Numbered from the stretch's first letter, positions 26,353 through 34,788 are shown. The stretch: 64,000 bases of DNA from Polynucleobacter sp. MWH-CaK5 (GCF_018687615.1 NZ_CP061299.1:851009-915008), one strand, 5' to 3'. Program-made: numbers and translations. The notes: generated by a model from the letters alone, not told the origin.

Positions 26353-27039
26353 TCACACTAAATCAATGCCCTGCACCAACTGATAGCCGTATTTATAGAG
26401 CGCCTTGATGGTCACACCTTCAGCACCCGCTTCTGCCATCTTTTTACGTAATCGGACAATCTGAACTTCTAAAGTCGCTTTTGGCGTATTAGATGTATTG
26501 CTGCTGACTTGATTAAGTAACGATTCAAAATCTAAGCGTTGTTGATCTGCTTGAAGCAAGGCTAACAAAATGTCCAAATCGATCTTACTCAAAGAAACTG
26601 TTTGAGATCCTTTCAAAGTGGCGTTCTTTTCATTCAAGATCAAGTTGCCACCAAGATCTTTGTATCTCAAAATACGTTTAGACAAACTAGAGACTGCCGC
26701 CTGCAATTCAGTGATGGCAATCGGCTTGGGCAGATAAATATCAGCGCCCGCTTCATACCCTTGGATCTTATCCATCTCAGAAGATCTGGCAGTGATCATG
26801 ATAATGAAGGTGTCTGGATAGCTTTCTTTGATTCTTTTGGCAATGCTCAGGCCATCTTCGCCAGGAAGATTTAAATCCAAAATCAATAGTTCAAAAATAG
26901 TCTTGCTCGATGCCGCATCAAGCTCATAAGCATCACGAAATCCTTGTGCAAGATAACCTTTCTCCAACAGGGCATCAAGCAACATTTCACGGAGTACATC
27001 GTGGTCTTCAACCACGGCGATATTTATTTTGGAAGACAT
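26353..27039 (-). CDS. OmpR-type response regulator
   Basis: 228 residues from the ATG at 27039 (M-S-S-K-I-N-I-A-V-V-E-D-H-D), which overlaps the kinase gene by 16 bases. Receiver domain: acidic pocket E-D-H, phosphoacceptor Asp in L-L-I-L-D-L-N-L-P-G-E-D-G, T in M-I-T-A-R and Lys in Y-L-P-K-P. The C-terminal half is a winged helix of Trans_reg_C type, with L-E-V-Q-I-V-R-L-R-K-K-M and Y-K-Y-G-Y-Q-L at the end. Targets are unknown. It is paired with the upstream sensor kinase. Confidence 0.9.
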   Translation of the reverse strand: MSSKINIAVVEDHDVLREMLLDALLEKGYLAQGFRDAYELDAASSKTIFELLILDLNLPGEDGLSIAKRIKESYPDTFIIMITARSSEMDKIQGYEAGADIYLPKPIAITELQAAVSSLSKRILRYKDLGGNLILNEKNATLKGSQTVSLSKIDLDILLALLQADQQRLDFESLLNQVSSNTSNTPKATLEVQIVRLRKKMAEAGAEGVTIKALYKYGYQLVQGIDLV

Positions 27040-28853
27040 AGAATGAATTTTACCCAACCACTCTTCGGTTGATAGGTGATTGAACCGTTCAACATCTCTG
27101 TTAAGGCCTTCACCAAATAAAGACCTAGACCAGAGCCACTTATGTGATGGGCGTTTGAACTGCGATAAAACTTATCAAAGACCACATCACTGGCAGGCAT
27201 CCCGGCAATATTGGGCAAATTACTGATGGTCATGATGACTTGTTCGTCACTTTCTTTGAATTCAACAGAAATGACGCTTTCCTCTTTTGAATACTTCAAA
27301 GAGTTTTCGATTAGATTGCCCAGAATGATTTGAACTAAAAATGAATCCGACTGAATCTTCAGATCAGACGGCATATCTAACTCAAAACGATGGGCATTAA
27401 CTCCCAATAATGATTGAACTAACTCACCGAGATTCACCTCTGTTTTTTGTATCTCATAAGATCCTTGATCCAAGCGACTCATTTGTACGGAGCGATCAAT
27501 GATTTGATTTAAGTCGGTAATGGCTTTATTTGCATGCGATTCATAGCGATTGTTTTTCAAACCTGAATCAACTGCCAACTTGATGACCGCCAAAGGTGTT
27601 TTTAATTCATGAGACAACATGGCCATGAACTTCGACTGTCGTTCATTCTCTGCTCGCTGGGAGGCAATTTCTTGATTAGAAATCAAGGCACGCTTCTCTA
27701 ATTCAATCAACTGTCTCTCTTGATAGCGCAAATCAGACACAAGCAAAATGAACATCAAAATTGAAAATGCAAAGCCATTGAGCAGACTGGCATACAGACT
27801 GATCTCAACGCCATTGATCAAGCCCAAAGGAGGTGCTACAGCAAATAAAATACTGAACACCAAAGCAGAGTAAACAAAAGCCACCGCCGGTCCATTTGGG
27901 ATCTGTGGCTTCTTCACATAGATAAACAAAGCCACATAAGCAAAAATCAAGGTGCATGGCATCATCAAAAGTAAAGATGAAGACAATGCCAATTGACGGT
28001 CATAGAACAAATAAATCGCGTACAAAGATATATACAAGACAGTCACAAAATTGAAGGTGCGATTAATAATTTTTTGATTCAGTAAATTTTTCAGCAAACT
28101 GCGATGGAATAAAACACCCGTAAAAATATGAGTGATCACAAAAATGCCGAATAATAAGTCCATTGCCAAAGGATGATTCGGCAAAATGAAACGCGGCATA
28201 TAGCCAGTGAATGAACTCACGTAAATCAATTCAGCAAATTCAAAAAGAGCAAACAGGCGCCAATGGATTTGCTTGCTCAACCAACCAATCGTGCTTGAAA
28301 TCAACATCAAAATAATCAATGAGCCAAAATAAATGCCGAGCAAAGTGTCGCGCCGACCTTCCAGTTGAGAGAAATGCTTTTGTGTCACAACTTCCAAACT
28401 CATCAAACTGGTGCTGGTGGTTTGAAGTCTTAAGTAAATGTCATCCTCAGCCTGTGGGTGAAGATTAAAACTCAGGGCTGTGTTTTGGTTGTCTCTTTCA
28501 GCAAAAGGATAGCGATCGCCCGTGCTTGAAATCACCCACTGCTGCCCCACTCGTTGATACAGAGTCACTTCATCCAAATACGTTGGCAAAATGCGTAAGA
28601 CCAAACCTTCTTGATCTTGTTTAGCTGCTTTCTTATAAGAGACTTTGATCCAAATGGGGTGCTTGGAATAGCCTTTGGCCAATAGGTGCTGAAATGGCTC
28701 AAAAGGTGATTGCGTGACCTGCTCGATCACTGCCTGACCTGAGTTATCAATCCAATGAGCCTGGCTCTGGATTAAATTGATCCCCTGATTGGCTGATGCA
28801 TGCCAACTGATCAAGCCAAGCCATACCAGGGCAATGAATTTACTCAAACGCAT
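27024..28853 (-). CDS. Sensor histidine kinase with 7TM-DISM sensor
   Basis: 609 residues. Signal peptide, then an extracytoplasmic beta-rich domain of the 7TMR-DISMED2 kind (about residues 25-165), seven membrane helices (about 175-375), a coiled coil (E-L-E-K-R-A-L-I-S-N-Q-E-I-A), HisKA with M-L-S-H-E-L-K-T-P-L, and a HATPase domain with N-L-I-E-N-S-L-K-Y and G-S-G-L-G-L-Y-L-V-K. DISM extracellular domains of this kind are thought to bind carbohydrates or other small ligands. The start overlaps the thioesterase stop (TAATG); the response regulator gene overlaps its end. Confidence 0.9.
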   Translation of the reverse strand: MRLSKFIALVWLGLISWHASANQGINLIQSQAHWIDNSGQAVIEQVTQSPFEPFQHLLAKGYSKHPIWIKVSYKKAAKQDQEGLVLRILPTYLDEVTLYQRVGQQWVISSTGDRYPFAERDNQNTALSFNLHPQAEDDIYLRLQTTSTSLMSLEVVTQKHFSQLEGRRDTLLGIYFGSLIILMLISSTIGWLSKQIHWRLFALFEFAELIYVSSFTGYMPRFILPNHPLAMDLLFGIFVITHIFTGVLFHRSLLKNLLNQKIINRTFNFVTVLYISLYAIYLFYDRQLALSSSLLLMMPCTLIFAYVALFIYVKKPQIPNGPAVAFVYSALVFSILFAVAPPLGLINGVEISLYASLLNGFAFSILMFILLVSDLRYQERQLIELEKRALISNQEIASQRAENERQSKFMAMLSHELKTPLAVIKLAVDSGLKNNRYESHANKAITDLNQIIDRSVQMSRLDQGSYEIQKTEVNLGELVQSLLGVNAHRFELDMPSDLKIQSDSFLVQIILGNLIENSLKYSKEESVISVEFKESDEQVIMTISNLPNIAGMPASDVVFDKFYRSSNAHHISGSGLGLYLVKALTEMLNGSITYQPKSGWVKFILCLPK

Positions 28854-29296
28854 TATTTTTCTTCTTTAGAAGCTCGTTTTGAAGGCAATTCTTTAAAGTA
28901 CTTGAAGGTCGCACTGCCCATGCAGCAAATACGATCACGTTCATCGTAGAGCTTGGCTTCCACAAATGCCATGGTGGGTGTTGCATGAACTGTTTTGGCT
29001 GCTACTCTCACAATGCCCTGAGCAGCTTGCATGAAATTAGCTTTTAATTCGATGGTGACCACGCCGCGACCAGCCTCATCAGAAGCTCTAGCGGCGACAG
29101 CCATGCCAACATCCATCAAGGTCAACAAAACCCCGCCATGGGCCACTTCCCAACTATTGTTGTGCTCAGGCTTAAGAGATAAAACGACCTCGCCCTCACC
29201 TAGTTCTGCACGCAGACAGCGCACACCCAGTAGTTTTAAGAAGGGAACATCCAGTTCCACGCCCAGTTCTTTAAGTTGTTTTTGATCCATAGCCAT
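28853..29296 (-). CDS. PaaI-type hot-dog thioesterase
   Basis: 147 residues with the hot-dog pattern: N-N-S-W-E-V-A-H-G-G-V-L-L-T-L-M-D-V-G-M-A, where H-G-G and the following Asp are the catalytic region of the PaaI/4HBT family. Y-D-E-R-D-R-I-C-C-M-G-S-A-T-F-K follows as last strand. Substrate acyl-CoA unknown. ATG at 29296 or 29290. It is directly upstream of and coupled to the sensor kinase gene, so a common transcript of thioesterase, kinase and regulator is likely, although no functional link is evident. Confidence 0.87.
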   Translation of the reverse strand: MAMDQKQLKELGVELDVPFLKLLGVRCLRAELGEGEVVLSLKPEHNNSWEVAHGGVLLTLMDVGMAVAARASDEAGRGVVTIELKANFMQAAQGIVRVAAKTVHATPTMAFVEAKLYDERDRICCMGSATFKYFKELPSKRASKEEK

Positions 29297-29386
29297 ATAT
29301 TAATCGGGGTTATCACGGGCTTAAAGATCTTTTCTGCAAATAATTCAAAAGCTACCTAGAATGAGGTATTAGAAAAAATAACACTT

Positions 29387-30832
29387 ATGCCCTTTCATTT
29401 ACCTGCCAGTGACTCTTTAGCCCTGGTTCAAAACCTCCAACCGACCCCTATTCCAGACCCATATTGGGTTGGTTTCTCTGAGAGTGTTGCCAAGAGTCTT
29501 GGTATACATACCCAAGACGGTTTACCAAAGGATTCAGCTTGGCTTCAAGTTTTGGCCGGCAATCAGACGCAGGTTGGCGAGCATGCCTTTAGTCCCTATG
29601 CGACTGCCTACAGCGGTCATCAGTTTGGAGTTTGGGCTGGTCAATTGGGTGATGGTCGGGCAATTTACCTGGGCGATGTGAATGGCCAAGAGCTTCAGTT
29701 AAAGGGAGCAGGCAAAACAGCTTATTCAAGAATGGGGGATGGTCGAGCTGTCTTGCGCTCATCGATCCGAGAGTTTTTATGCAGTGAAGCCATGCATGCT
29801 TTGGGCGTACCAACCTCACGTGCTTTAGCAGTGGTTGGTTCAGACATGCCGGTGTTTCGTGAGACCAGAGAAACCGCCGCTGTTTGTGCACGAGTAGCTC
29901 CGAGCTTTTTACGCATTGGCCACATTGAACACTACGGCCAGAATCACATGCATGAAGAATTGCGCCTGACTCTCAATCATTTGATTGAGCATCACTACCC
30001 TGATTGCGCCAACAGTCCCACGCCCTATTTAAGCCTGCTTGAGCAGATAGCTTTACGGACCGCCCGCATGGTGGCCCAATGGCAATCCCTGGGCTTTTGC
30101 CATGGGGTTCTCAATACGGATAACACCAGTTTATTGGGTCTGACATTGGACTATGGTCCCTTTGGATTTTTAGATACTTTCCAGATAGATCACATTTGCA
30201 ATCATTCTGATCATGGTGGTCGTTATGCCTATCACCGCCAAGCAGAAGTCTTGCATTGGAATCTATATTGTTTGGCCAGTGCCATGCTCGAGACCTTGCA
30301 AGAAGAGTTGCATTCTGCACTGGGCTTGGACCAAGAGGCGTCGATTGAAAAAATCAAAGACACCTTGGACCATTACAACCGCGAGTATGCCAACCATTGG
30401 CAAGGCTTGTTCAGACAAAAATTAGGTTTAAGCATTCAACATCAAGAGGATGTGGCTTTACTCGAAGAGCTCTTACAAGGGCTGCACCACAATCAACTCG
30501 ATTACACCTTGTTCTTTAGAAATATTTCTGAAGGTCAAGATGTACCAAAGTCATTAGATGCATGGGCAAAGAAATACCAGGAGCGCTTGAGCCTTGAAAA
30601 GCAATCAGTGGACCAACGCTTAGAACAGATGTGCCGGATCAATCCCAAGTATGTCTTGCGCAATCATTTGGCGCAAAACGCGATTGAATTGGCACAAAAG
30701 AAAGATTTCTCTGAAGTGGCGCGTTTATTGAAGATTCTAGAAAATCCCTATGAATCTCAAGCAGTGTCTGAAGACTACGCCATGGGCCCACCTCCTGAAT
30801 TAGCCCACGTGGCCATCAGTTGCTCTTCATAG
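29387..30832 (+). CDS. selO: Protein adenylyltransferase SelO (YdiU)
   Basis: Pseudokinase-fold enzyme that transfers AMP from ATP to Ser/Thr/Tyr of proteins; the E. coli enzyme acts in redox defence. S-G-H-Q-F-G-x-W-A-G-Q-L-G-D-G-R-A, E-L-Q-L-K-G-A-G-K-T-A-Y-S-R and D-G-R-A-V-L-R-S-S-I-R-E-F are the family blocks; H-G-V-L-N-T-D-N-T-S and D-Y-G-P-F-G-F-L-D are the catalytic loop and metal site. The 481-residue length fits, though it is at the short end. The C-terminal C-S-S includes the conserved Cys. It is followed by msrB. Confidence 0.95.
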   Translation: MPFHLPASDSLALVQNLQPTPIPDPYWVGFSESVAKSLGIHTQDGLPKDSAWLQVLAGNQTQVGEHAFSPYATAYSGHQFGVWAGQLGDGRAIYLGDVNGQELQLKGAGKTAYSRMGDGRAVLRSSIREFLCSEAMHALGVPTSRALAVVGSDMPVFRETRETAAVCARVAPSFLRIGHIEHYGQNHMHEELRLTLNHLIEHHYPDCANSPTPYLSLLEQIALRTARMVAQWQSLGFCHGVLNTDNTSLLGLTLDYGPFGFLDTFQIDHICNHSDHGGRYAYHRQAEVLHWNLYCLASAMLETLQEELHSALGLDQEASIEKIKDTLDHYNREYANHWQGLFRQKLGLSIQHQEDVALLEELLQGLHHNQLDYTLFFRNISEGQDVPKSLDAWAKKYQERLSLEKQSVDQRLEQMCRINPKYVLRNHLAQNAIELAQKKDFSEVARLLKILENPYESQAVSEDYAMGPPPELAHVAISCSS

Positions 30833-30866
30833 GATCTTTAGCCGTTTTCCGCACATTACTTCTCTA

Positions 30867-30896
30867 ACAATCACTCGTACAATCACTCGTACAATC
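30867..30896. repeat. 12-bp direct repeat upstream of msrB
   Basis: ACAATCACTCGT occurs twice in tandem and a third partial copy (ACAATC) follows, ending six bases before the msrB ATG. It covers the ribosome-site region. Slippage product or regulatory site; nothing decides between them. Confidence 0.7.
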
Positions 30897-30901
30897 AAAC
30901 C

Positions 30902-31288
30902 ATGAAGAAAACTGATCAAGAGTACCAGGCCACACTCAGTGATATTGAGTACCGCGTCACGCGCCAAGCAGCCACAGAACATCCTTTTACGGGTCGCTAT
31001 TGGGATCATTGGGATGCTGGCAAGTATGACTGTGTGTGCTGCGGCACCCCTTTGTTTGCCTCAGATACCAAGTTTGATGCTGGTTGTGGTTGGCCTAGTT
31101 ATTTTCAACCTCTAGAAGCAGAGGTGATTGCTGAACACAAGGACATGACGCATGGCATGATCCGCACGGAAGTGCGTTGTAAAAACTGTGATGCTCATTT
31201 AGGGCATGTGTTCGAGGACGGTCCTGCCCCAACTGGATTAAGGTACTGCATCAACTCAGCTTCGTTAAAATTCAAGGATGAGACTTGA
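30902..31288 (+). CDS. msrB: Peptide-methionine (R)-S-oxide reductase
   Basis: Reduces the R-sulfoxide of methionine in proteins. Two zinc-binding C-x2-C pairs (C-V-C-C and C-K-N-C), G-C-G-W-P-S-Y-F, and the catalytic Cys in R-Y-C-I-N-S-A-S-L. At 128 residues with no signal peptide it is a cytoplasmic enzyme. It follows selO by about 70 bases; both genes deal with oxidative damage, which may explain the neighbourhood. The start is the first ATG; the ribosome site overlaps the 12-bp repeats. Confidence 0.96.
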   Translation: MKKTDQEYQATLSDIEYRVTRQAATEHPFTGRYWDHWDAGKYDCVCCGTPLFASDTKFDAGCGWPSYFQPLEAEVIAEHKDMTHGMIRTEVRCKNCDAHLGHVFEDGPAPTGLRYCINSASLKFKDET

Positions 31289-31352
31289 TCAGGTTTTTCT
31301 GACTCGTCGCACCTTTAAATGATTCTTAGAATTAATAGTTAAAAAGTGATTT

Positions 31353-31901
31353 ATGAAATTTTTATTTGATTTACTGCCGGTTATTTTGTTTTTCGTCGCA
31401 TTCAAGATGGCAGACATCTATGTGGCCACTGCTGTTGCCATCATTGCCACGATTGCTCAAATTGGTTGGTTAGGTCTGAAATATCGCAAAGTTGAACCCA
31501 TGCAATGGGCCAGCTTAGGTTTGATTGTTGTCTTCGGTGGCTTGACTATTGGTTTGCAAGATAAGACTTTCATTCAATGGAAGCCAACTATTTTGTATTG
31601 GTTATTTGCTGTGGGCTTATGGGCCAGCGTGACCTTTTGGAATAAGAATTTGATTCAGGTCGCCATGGGCAAACAAATACGCTTCAAGCCTGAAGCTGAT
31701 CAACAACTTTGGCCTCAATTGAATGTGGCTTGGAGTTTGTTCTTTTTGTTCATGGGTTTACTGAACTTATATGTTGCTTATCAATTTGATGAAGCCACTT
31801 GGGTGAACTTTAAGTTATTCGGCGGCATGGGTCTTTTGTTTGCCTTTGTAGTGGCCCAAGGCTTTTGGTTGAATAAGTTCATTGATCAAGAGGAAGCCTG
31901 A
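31353..31901 (+). CDS. yciB: YciB/IspZ-family inner membrane protein
   Basis: 182-residue polytopic membrane protein of the septation protein A family. It opens M-K-F-L-F-D-L-L-P-V-I-L-F-F-V-A-F-K, the family signature, and has about five membrane helices with a W-P-Q-L-N-V-A-W-S-L-F-F block near residue 118. Proposed roles are in septation and envelope integrity. It is followed after three bases by bolA, an order seen widely in Burkholderiales. Confidence 0.94.
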   Translation: MKFLFDLLPVILFFVAFKMADIYVATAVAIIATIAQIGWLGLKYRKVEPMQWASLGLIVVFGGLTIGLQDKTFIQWKPTILYWLFAVGLWASVTFWNKNLIQVAMGKQIRFKPEADQQLWPQLNVAWSLFFLFMGLLNLYVAYQFDEATWVNFKLFGGMGLLFAFVVAQGFWLNKFIDQEEA

Positions 31902-31904
31902 GCC

Positions 31905-32183
31905 ATGGACACATCTAACTCTACAAGTCGCAATGGTCGTATCGATAAATATGAGGTGGCTCTCAAGCAAGCTCTGCCAATCGATTCATTAAAGATTGAA
32001 GATGAAAGCCATTTACACGCTGGTCATGTGGGCGCTCAAGGGGGTGCTGGACATTATCGTATCTTCATCAAGACCCCTGCTTTCAATGGTTTGACCCGGG
32101 TACAGCAACATCGCCTGGTGTATGATGCTTTATCGGCTTGGATGCCAGATGAGATCCATGCTTTGGCGATTGTGATTCAGTAG
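31905..32183 (+). CDS. bolA: BolA-family protein
   Basis: 92 residues with D-E-S-H-L-H-A-G-H near residues 32-40, containing the cluster-ligand-type His residues, H-Y-R-I-F-I-K-T-P-A-F as core strands, and L-V-Y-D-A-L-S-A-W-M-P-D-E-I-H-A-L-A-I at the end. BolA proteins pair with monothiol glutaredoxins in iron-sulfur trafficking and affect morphology under stress. It lies between yciB and a parvulin gene; the three are probably one unit with an additional promoter possible in the 62-base gap before the isomerase. Confidence 0.93.
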   Translation: MDTSNSTSRNGRIDKYEVALKQALPIDSLKIEDESHLHAGHVGAQGGAGHYRIFIKTPAFNGLTRVQQHRLVYDALSAWMPDEIHALAIVIQ

Positions 32184-32245
32184 TTTTGTAGGGTTTATGC
32201 AGTAATTAATTGGCTTTTTAACTTATTCAGAATATCTAAAACATC

Positions 32246-33052
32246 ATGAAGAAATTACTCCCAACTTTGGCCCTTTCAATGGCTGCCACCATGACCATCA
32301 CTAGCGCTTTGAGCACCCCAGCTTTTGCACAAAATGCGGCTGTGGTTAATGGCAAAGCCATTCCAAAAGCAAAGTTAGATAAATTGATCACCAATTCTGG
32401 TCAAGGAACTAATCCAGAGCTACGTGAGCGTGCGCGCGATATGTTGATCACCCGTGAGTTGATCAATCAAGAGGCCATCAAACGTGGTTTGGTGACTAAT
32501 GACAATATCCAAGAACAATTAGAGCAAGCTCGCTTGAATATCTTGGTGGGCGCAGTATTTGAAGATTACATCGCTCGTGATGGTGTGTCTGATGCAGAAC
32601 TCAAAGCTTCTTATGAGCAAATCAAGACCCAATTTGAAGGCACTGAATACAAAGTCCGTCATATTTTGGTTGAAAAAGAAGCTGATGCCAAAGCGTTGAT
32701 TGCGAAAATCAAAGCCGGTGAAAAGTTTGAAGATTTAGCCAAAGCCAGCTCTAAAGATCCTGGTTCCGCTGTGAATGGTGGCGACTTGGATTGGATGACG
32801 CCGCAAGCCTTAGTGCCTGAGTTTTCTAAAGCGATGGTGGCTTTACAAAAAGGCCAGATGACTGAGAAGCCTGTGAAGTCACAGTTTGGTTTCCATGTGA
32901 TCCGTGTGGATGATGTGCGTCAAGCCAAAGTTCCTGATTTGGCTGAACTAAAGCCTCAATTGATTCAAATGATGAGTCAAGATCAAAACTGGCAACGCAC
33001 CAAGTTTGATGAGATGCTTAAAAGACTTAAGTCCAAAGCAAGGATTCAGTAA
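32246..33052 (+). CDS. Periplasmic parvulin-type peptidyl-prolyl isomerase
   Basis: 268 residues. Signal peptide ending A-F-A (about residue 28). A SurA/PrsA-like helical region precedes the parvulin (rotamase) domain at about residues 135-230, with Y-K-V-R-H-I-L-V, F-E-D-L-A-K-A-S-S-K-D-P-G-S-A-x-N-G-G-D-L-D-W and S-Q-F-G-F-H-V-I-R-V-D-D. It probably assists folding of exported proteins. It ends in front of a strong hairpin. Confidence 0.92.
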   Translation: MKKLLPTLALSMAATMTITSALSTPAFAQNAAVVNGKAIPKAKLDKLITNSGQGTNPELRERARDMLITRELINQEAIKRGLVTNDNIQEQLEQARLNILVGAVFEDYIARDGVSDAELKASYEQIKTQFEGTEYKVRHILVEKEADAKALIAKIKAGEKFEDLAKASSKDPGSAVNGGDLDWMTPQALVPEFSKAMVALQKGQMTEKPVKSQFGFHVIRVDDVRQAKVPDLAELKPQLIQMMSQDQNWQRTKFDEMLKRLKSKARIQ

Positions 33053-33058
33053 ATAAAT

Positions 33059-33086
33059 AATCAGCGTCACAATTGTGACGCTGATT
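33059..33086. terminator. Bidirectional terminator after the parvulin gene
   Basis: A perfect palindrome with 12-bp arms around AATT (arms AATCAGCGTCAC / GTGACGCTGATT) lies seven bases after the stop. T-rich sequence follows on both strands, so it could stop transcripts from either side. Confidence 0.72.
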
Positions 33087-33112
33087 TACTTCTTATCGGT
33101 CTCAAAACTAGC

Positions 33113-33133
33113 ATAGTTCGTTTTGCAAACTAT
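33113..33133 (-). terminator. Possible terminator of the minus-strand accessory genes
   Basis: ATAGTT and AACTAT arms enclose a 9-base loop just beyond the end of the minus-strand gene at 33140, followed on that strand by GCTAGTTTTGAG. Weak stem and short T run. Confidence 0.3.
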
Positions 33134-33139
33134 CCTATT

Positions 33140-34027
33140 TCAGCGCGATTCAACATCCTCACGCTCAATCTGAGTAACCTCACCAGTGATTTCAGATTCA
33201 AGATCAACCAACTCGATAGACTTTGAGTTCACTGATTGTTCATGCTGGACCATAGCAGCTAGCGCTGTCAATCCCTTAATGAGTCGATTTTGGAAATTTG
33301 TGGCATATCGCGTGCTCTTATCCAAATCCATGACTTTCAACATCATCTCTGCCCTGATACCATCCACAATTGTTTGATAACGATCGGGGTCACTGCCCCA
33401 CTTCAGGTAATAAATATAACTGTTATCAATTTCAGCAATCAAAGCCTTTAAATTGAGCAATGGTGTTGCCAGCTTATAACGCTGTCCTAAAGCATTGATA
33501 AAAATAGTCCCTGTAGGAGTCCCAGCTAAAACGTATTTATATAAATCTGGATACTCTTGAGAAACGTGAGCAGACAGTAATTCACGATAACTGTCAATGT
33601 ATTGCTTTGCCTGACGATGAGCCTTGCTAATCAGTATCGCCTCTTCTTTGTGGTACTGACCTTCTTCATCCATGAAGTACCAATTCGGCACACTCATATA
33701 TTCAACAGGAGAAAATCTTGCGCGCTTACAAAAATCGGCGGCAATGTCCAAGGATTGCATGACACCTTCAATTTGCATCCGTTCTGCGTACATCATTCGC
33801 TCCATGCCTATTTGACATTGTTCAATCGATCTTAATATCAACTGTCGACTGGGATCATAGGCATTCCACTGTTCAGTGAGTTGATCGAGTTGCTCTTGCT
33901 TCTCAGCTCGGTTCTCCCACGGCAAGAGACCTTTAGCAAAAATTGATGCTTTGCGCGCGTTCTGTGATGACTTACTCTTACCTTCTACAGTTTTTGGTCC
34001 AGTAGACTGACCTTTTTTCGTGTTCAT
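33140..34027 (-). CDS. Hypothetical protein with GPKTxEGK-type N-terminal motif
   Basis: 295 residues, no signal peptide or membrane segment. The N-terminus reads T-K-K-G-Q-S-T-G-P-K-T-V-E-G-K-S-K-S-S-Q-N-A, a basic motif shared by a large group of uncharacterised, often mobile-element-linked proteins (G-P-K-T-x-E-G-K ... N-A). The rest is helical and charged, with Q-C-Q-I-G-M-E-R-M-M-Y-A-E-R and Y-I-Y-Y-L-K-W-G-S-D-P-D-R. A strong ribosome site GGAGG precedes the ATG. It is the third gene of the minus-strand arm of the accessory module, 59 bases after the preceding gene. Function unknown. Confidence 0.72.
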   Translation of the reverse strand: MNTKKGQSTGPKTVEGKSKSSQNARKASIFAKGLLPWENRAEKQEQLDQLTEQWNAYDPSRQLILRSIEQCQIGMERMMYAERMQIEGVMQSLDIAADFCKRARFSPVEYMSVPNWYFMDEEGQYHKEEAILISKAHRQAKQYIDSYRELLSAHVSQEYPDLYKYVLAGTPTGTIFINALGQRYKLATPLLNLKALIAEIDNSYIYYLKWGSDPDRYQTIVDGIRAEMMLKVMDLDKSTRYATNFQNRLIKGLTALAAMVQHEQSVNSKSIELVDLESEITGEVTQIEREDVESR

Positions 34028-34086
34028 ATTGAACCTCCATCGTTAAAAGGTCCAATATAGGAATAATCCTTTTGATAGTACCCGGA

Positions 34087-34548
34087 TTAAATCAAAACCC
34101 TAAAAATCGAGCCACGTCTTTCGTATATTCTGAGCATTCTTTTGCAATATGAACGATAAAAATCAAGGTTATCCTCAACATTGGCATAGCCTTCTGCTGT
34201 AAAAATAGCCTGAACCATTATGACAAATGGTGTTGGATTGAATCCTCGGTTATTGATTACTGGAAAATCAGAAAAACCAATTCGCCAAGCTCTGAATAAA
34301 GCACAAATAATCAAATATCTCAGAGGCTTTTCACTAGGACGACCCCTCGCTTTTTTTACCACCCTATAGGGCATCCATTGCTTCAGGATGGGGCAGAAAT
34401 AATGATCGGGTCTTTTTTTTCTGTGGCGTCTTGCGATTCGAACAGCTCTGATGATGACTCGTTCAGCGTCATCTAGTTTGGTTTTGGGAAACCCAGCCGT
34501 TTTGAGAATAAAGCGAAGCTCAAACCTTTGTAAGAAGTCTGAAGTCAT
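34087..34548 (-). CDS. Hypothetical basic protein of the accessory module
   Basis: 153 residues, rich in Arg/Lys and aromatic residues, for example R-I-A-R-R-H-R-K-K-R-P-D-H-Y-F and A-R-G-R-P-S-E-K-P, suggesting nucleic-acid contact. No family recognised, no membrane segment. Its ATG is six bases after the stop of the XRE-type gene, so the two are almost certainly co-transcribed and the protein shares the control of the repressor. A role in the adjacent recombination functions is only a guess by position. Confidence 0.6.
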   Translation of the reverse strand: MTSDFLQRFELRFILKTAGFPKTKLDDAERVIIRAVRIARRHRKKRPDHYFCPILKQWMPYRVVKKARGRPSEKPLRYLIICALFRAWRIGFSDFPVINNRGFNPTPFVIMVQAIFTAEGYANVEDNLDFYRSYCKRMLRIYERRGSIFRVLI

Positions 34549-34554
34549 GATTAT

Positions 34555-34788
34555 CTATTTCTTCCAGCGAACTCCAGCTTGTGAATCTGGTGAACCGATA
34601 AATTCAATGCCGGCATCTTCAAGAGTTTTTCTCAATAATTCAAGAGTTTTTGCTTGTGCATTTGGAACCCCATCTTCAGATTCTATTCGCATTAAAGTCG
34701 AAAACCCTACACCCGACTTTTCGGATAGCTCTTTTCCAGTCCACCTTAAAAGGGATCTTGCAGCTCTAATTTGATCACTTGTAATCAA
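34555..34788 (-). CDS. XRE-type repressor
   Basis: 77 residues forming a single helix-turn-helix: I-R-A-A-R-S-L-L-R-W-T-G-K-E-L-S-E-K-S-G then V-G-F-S-T-L-M-R-I-E-S, followed by L-E-L-L-R-K-T-L-E-D-A-G-I-E-F, the standard tail of short XRE regulators that bind as dimers. The only suitable start is a TTG at 34788, with AAGG about ten bases before it; in-frame stop codons lie just upstream. The start codon lies inside the first of three operator-like repeats, implying autoregulation. It is divergent from the exonuclease gene. Confidence 0.85.
   Translation of the reverse strand: MITSDQIRAARSLLRWTGKELSEKSGVGFSTLMRIESEDGVPNAQAKTLELLRKTLEDAGIEFIGSPDSQAGVRWKK

Noticed and set aside
32246..33052. 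Possible link of the parvulin to secretion of the giant adhesin
   Set aside because: Periplasmic isomerases can aid large exoproteins, but the gene belongs to a conserved selO-msrB-yciB-bolA neighbourhood and lies 6 kb from the adhesin with the island between; no specific evidence.
34087..34788. XRE protein plus 153-residue protein as a toxin-antitoxin pair
   Set aside because: The order and spacing would allow it, but the 153-residue protein has no toxin motif I know and the operators lie over the exonuclease promoter, so a repressor role explains the XRE gene better.
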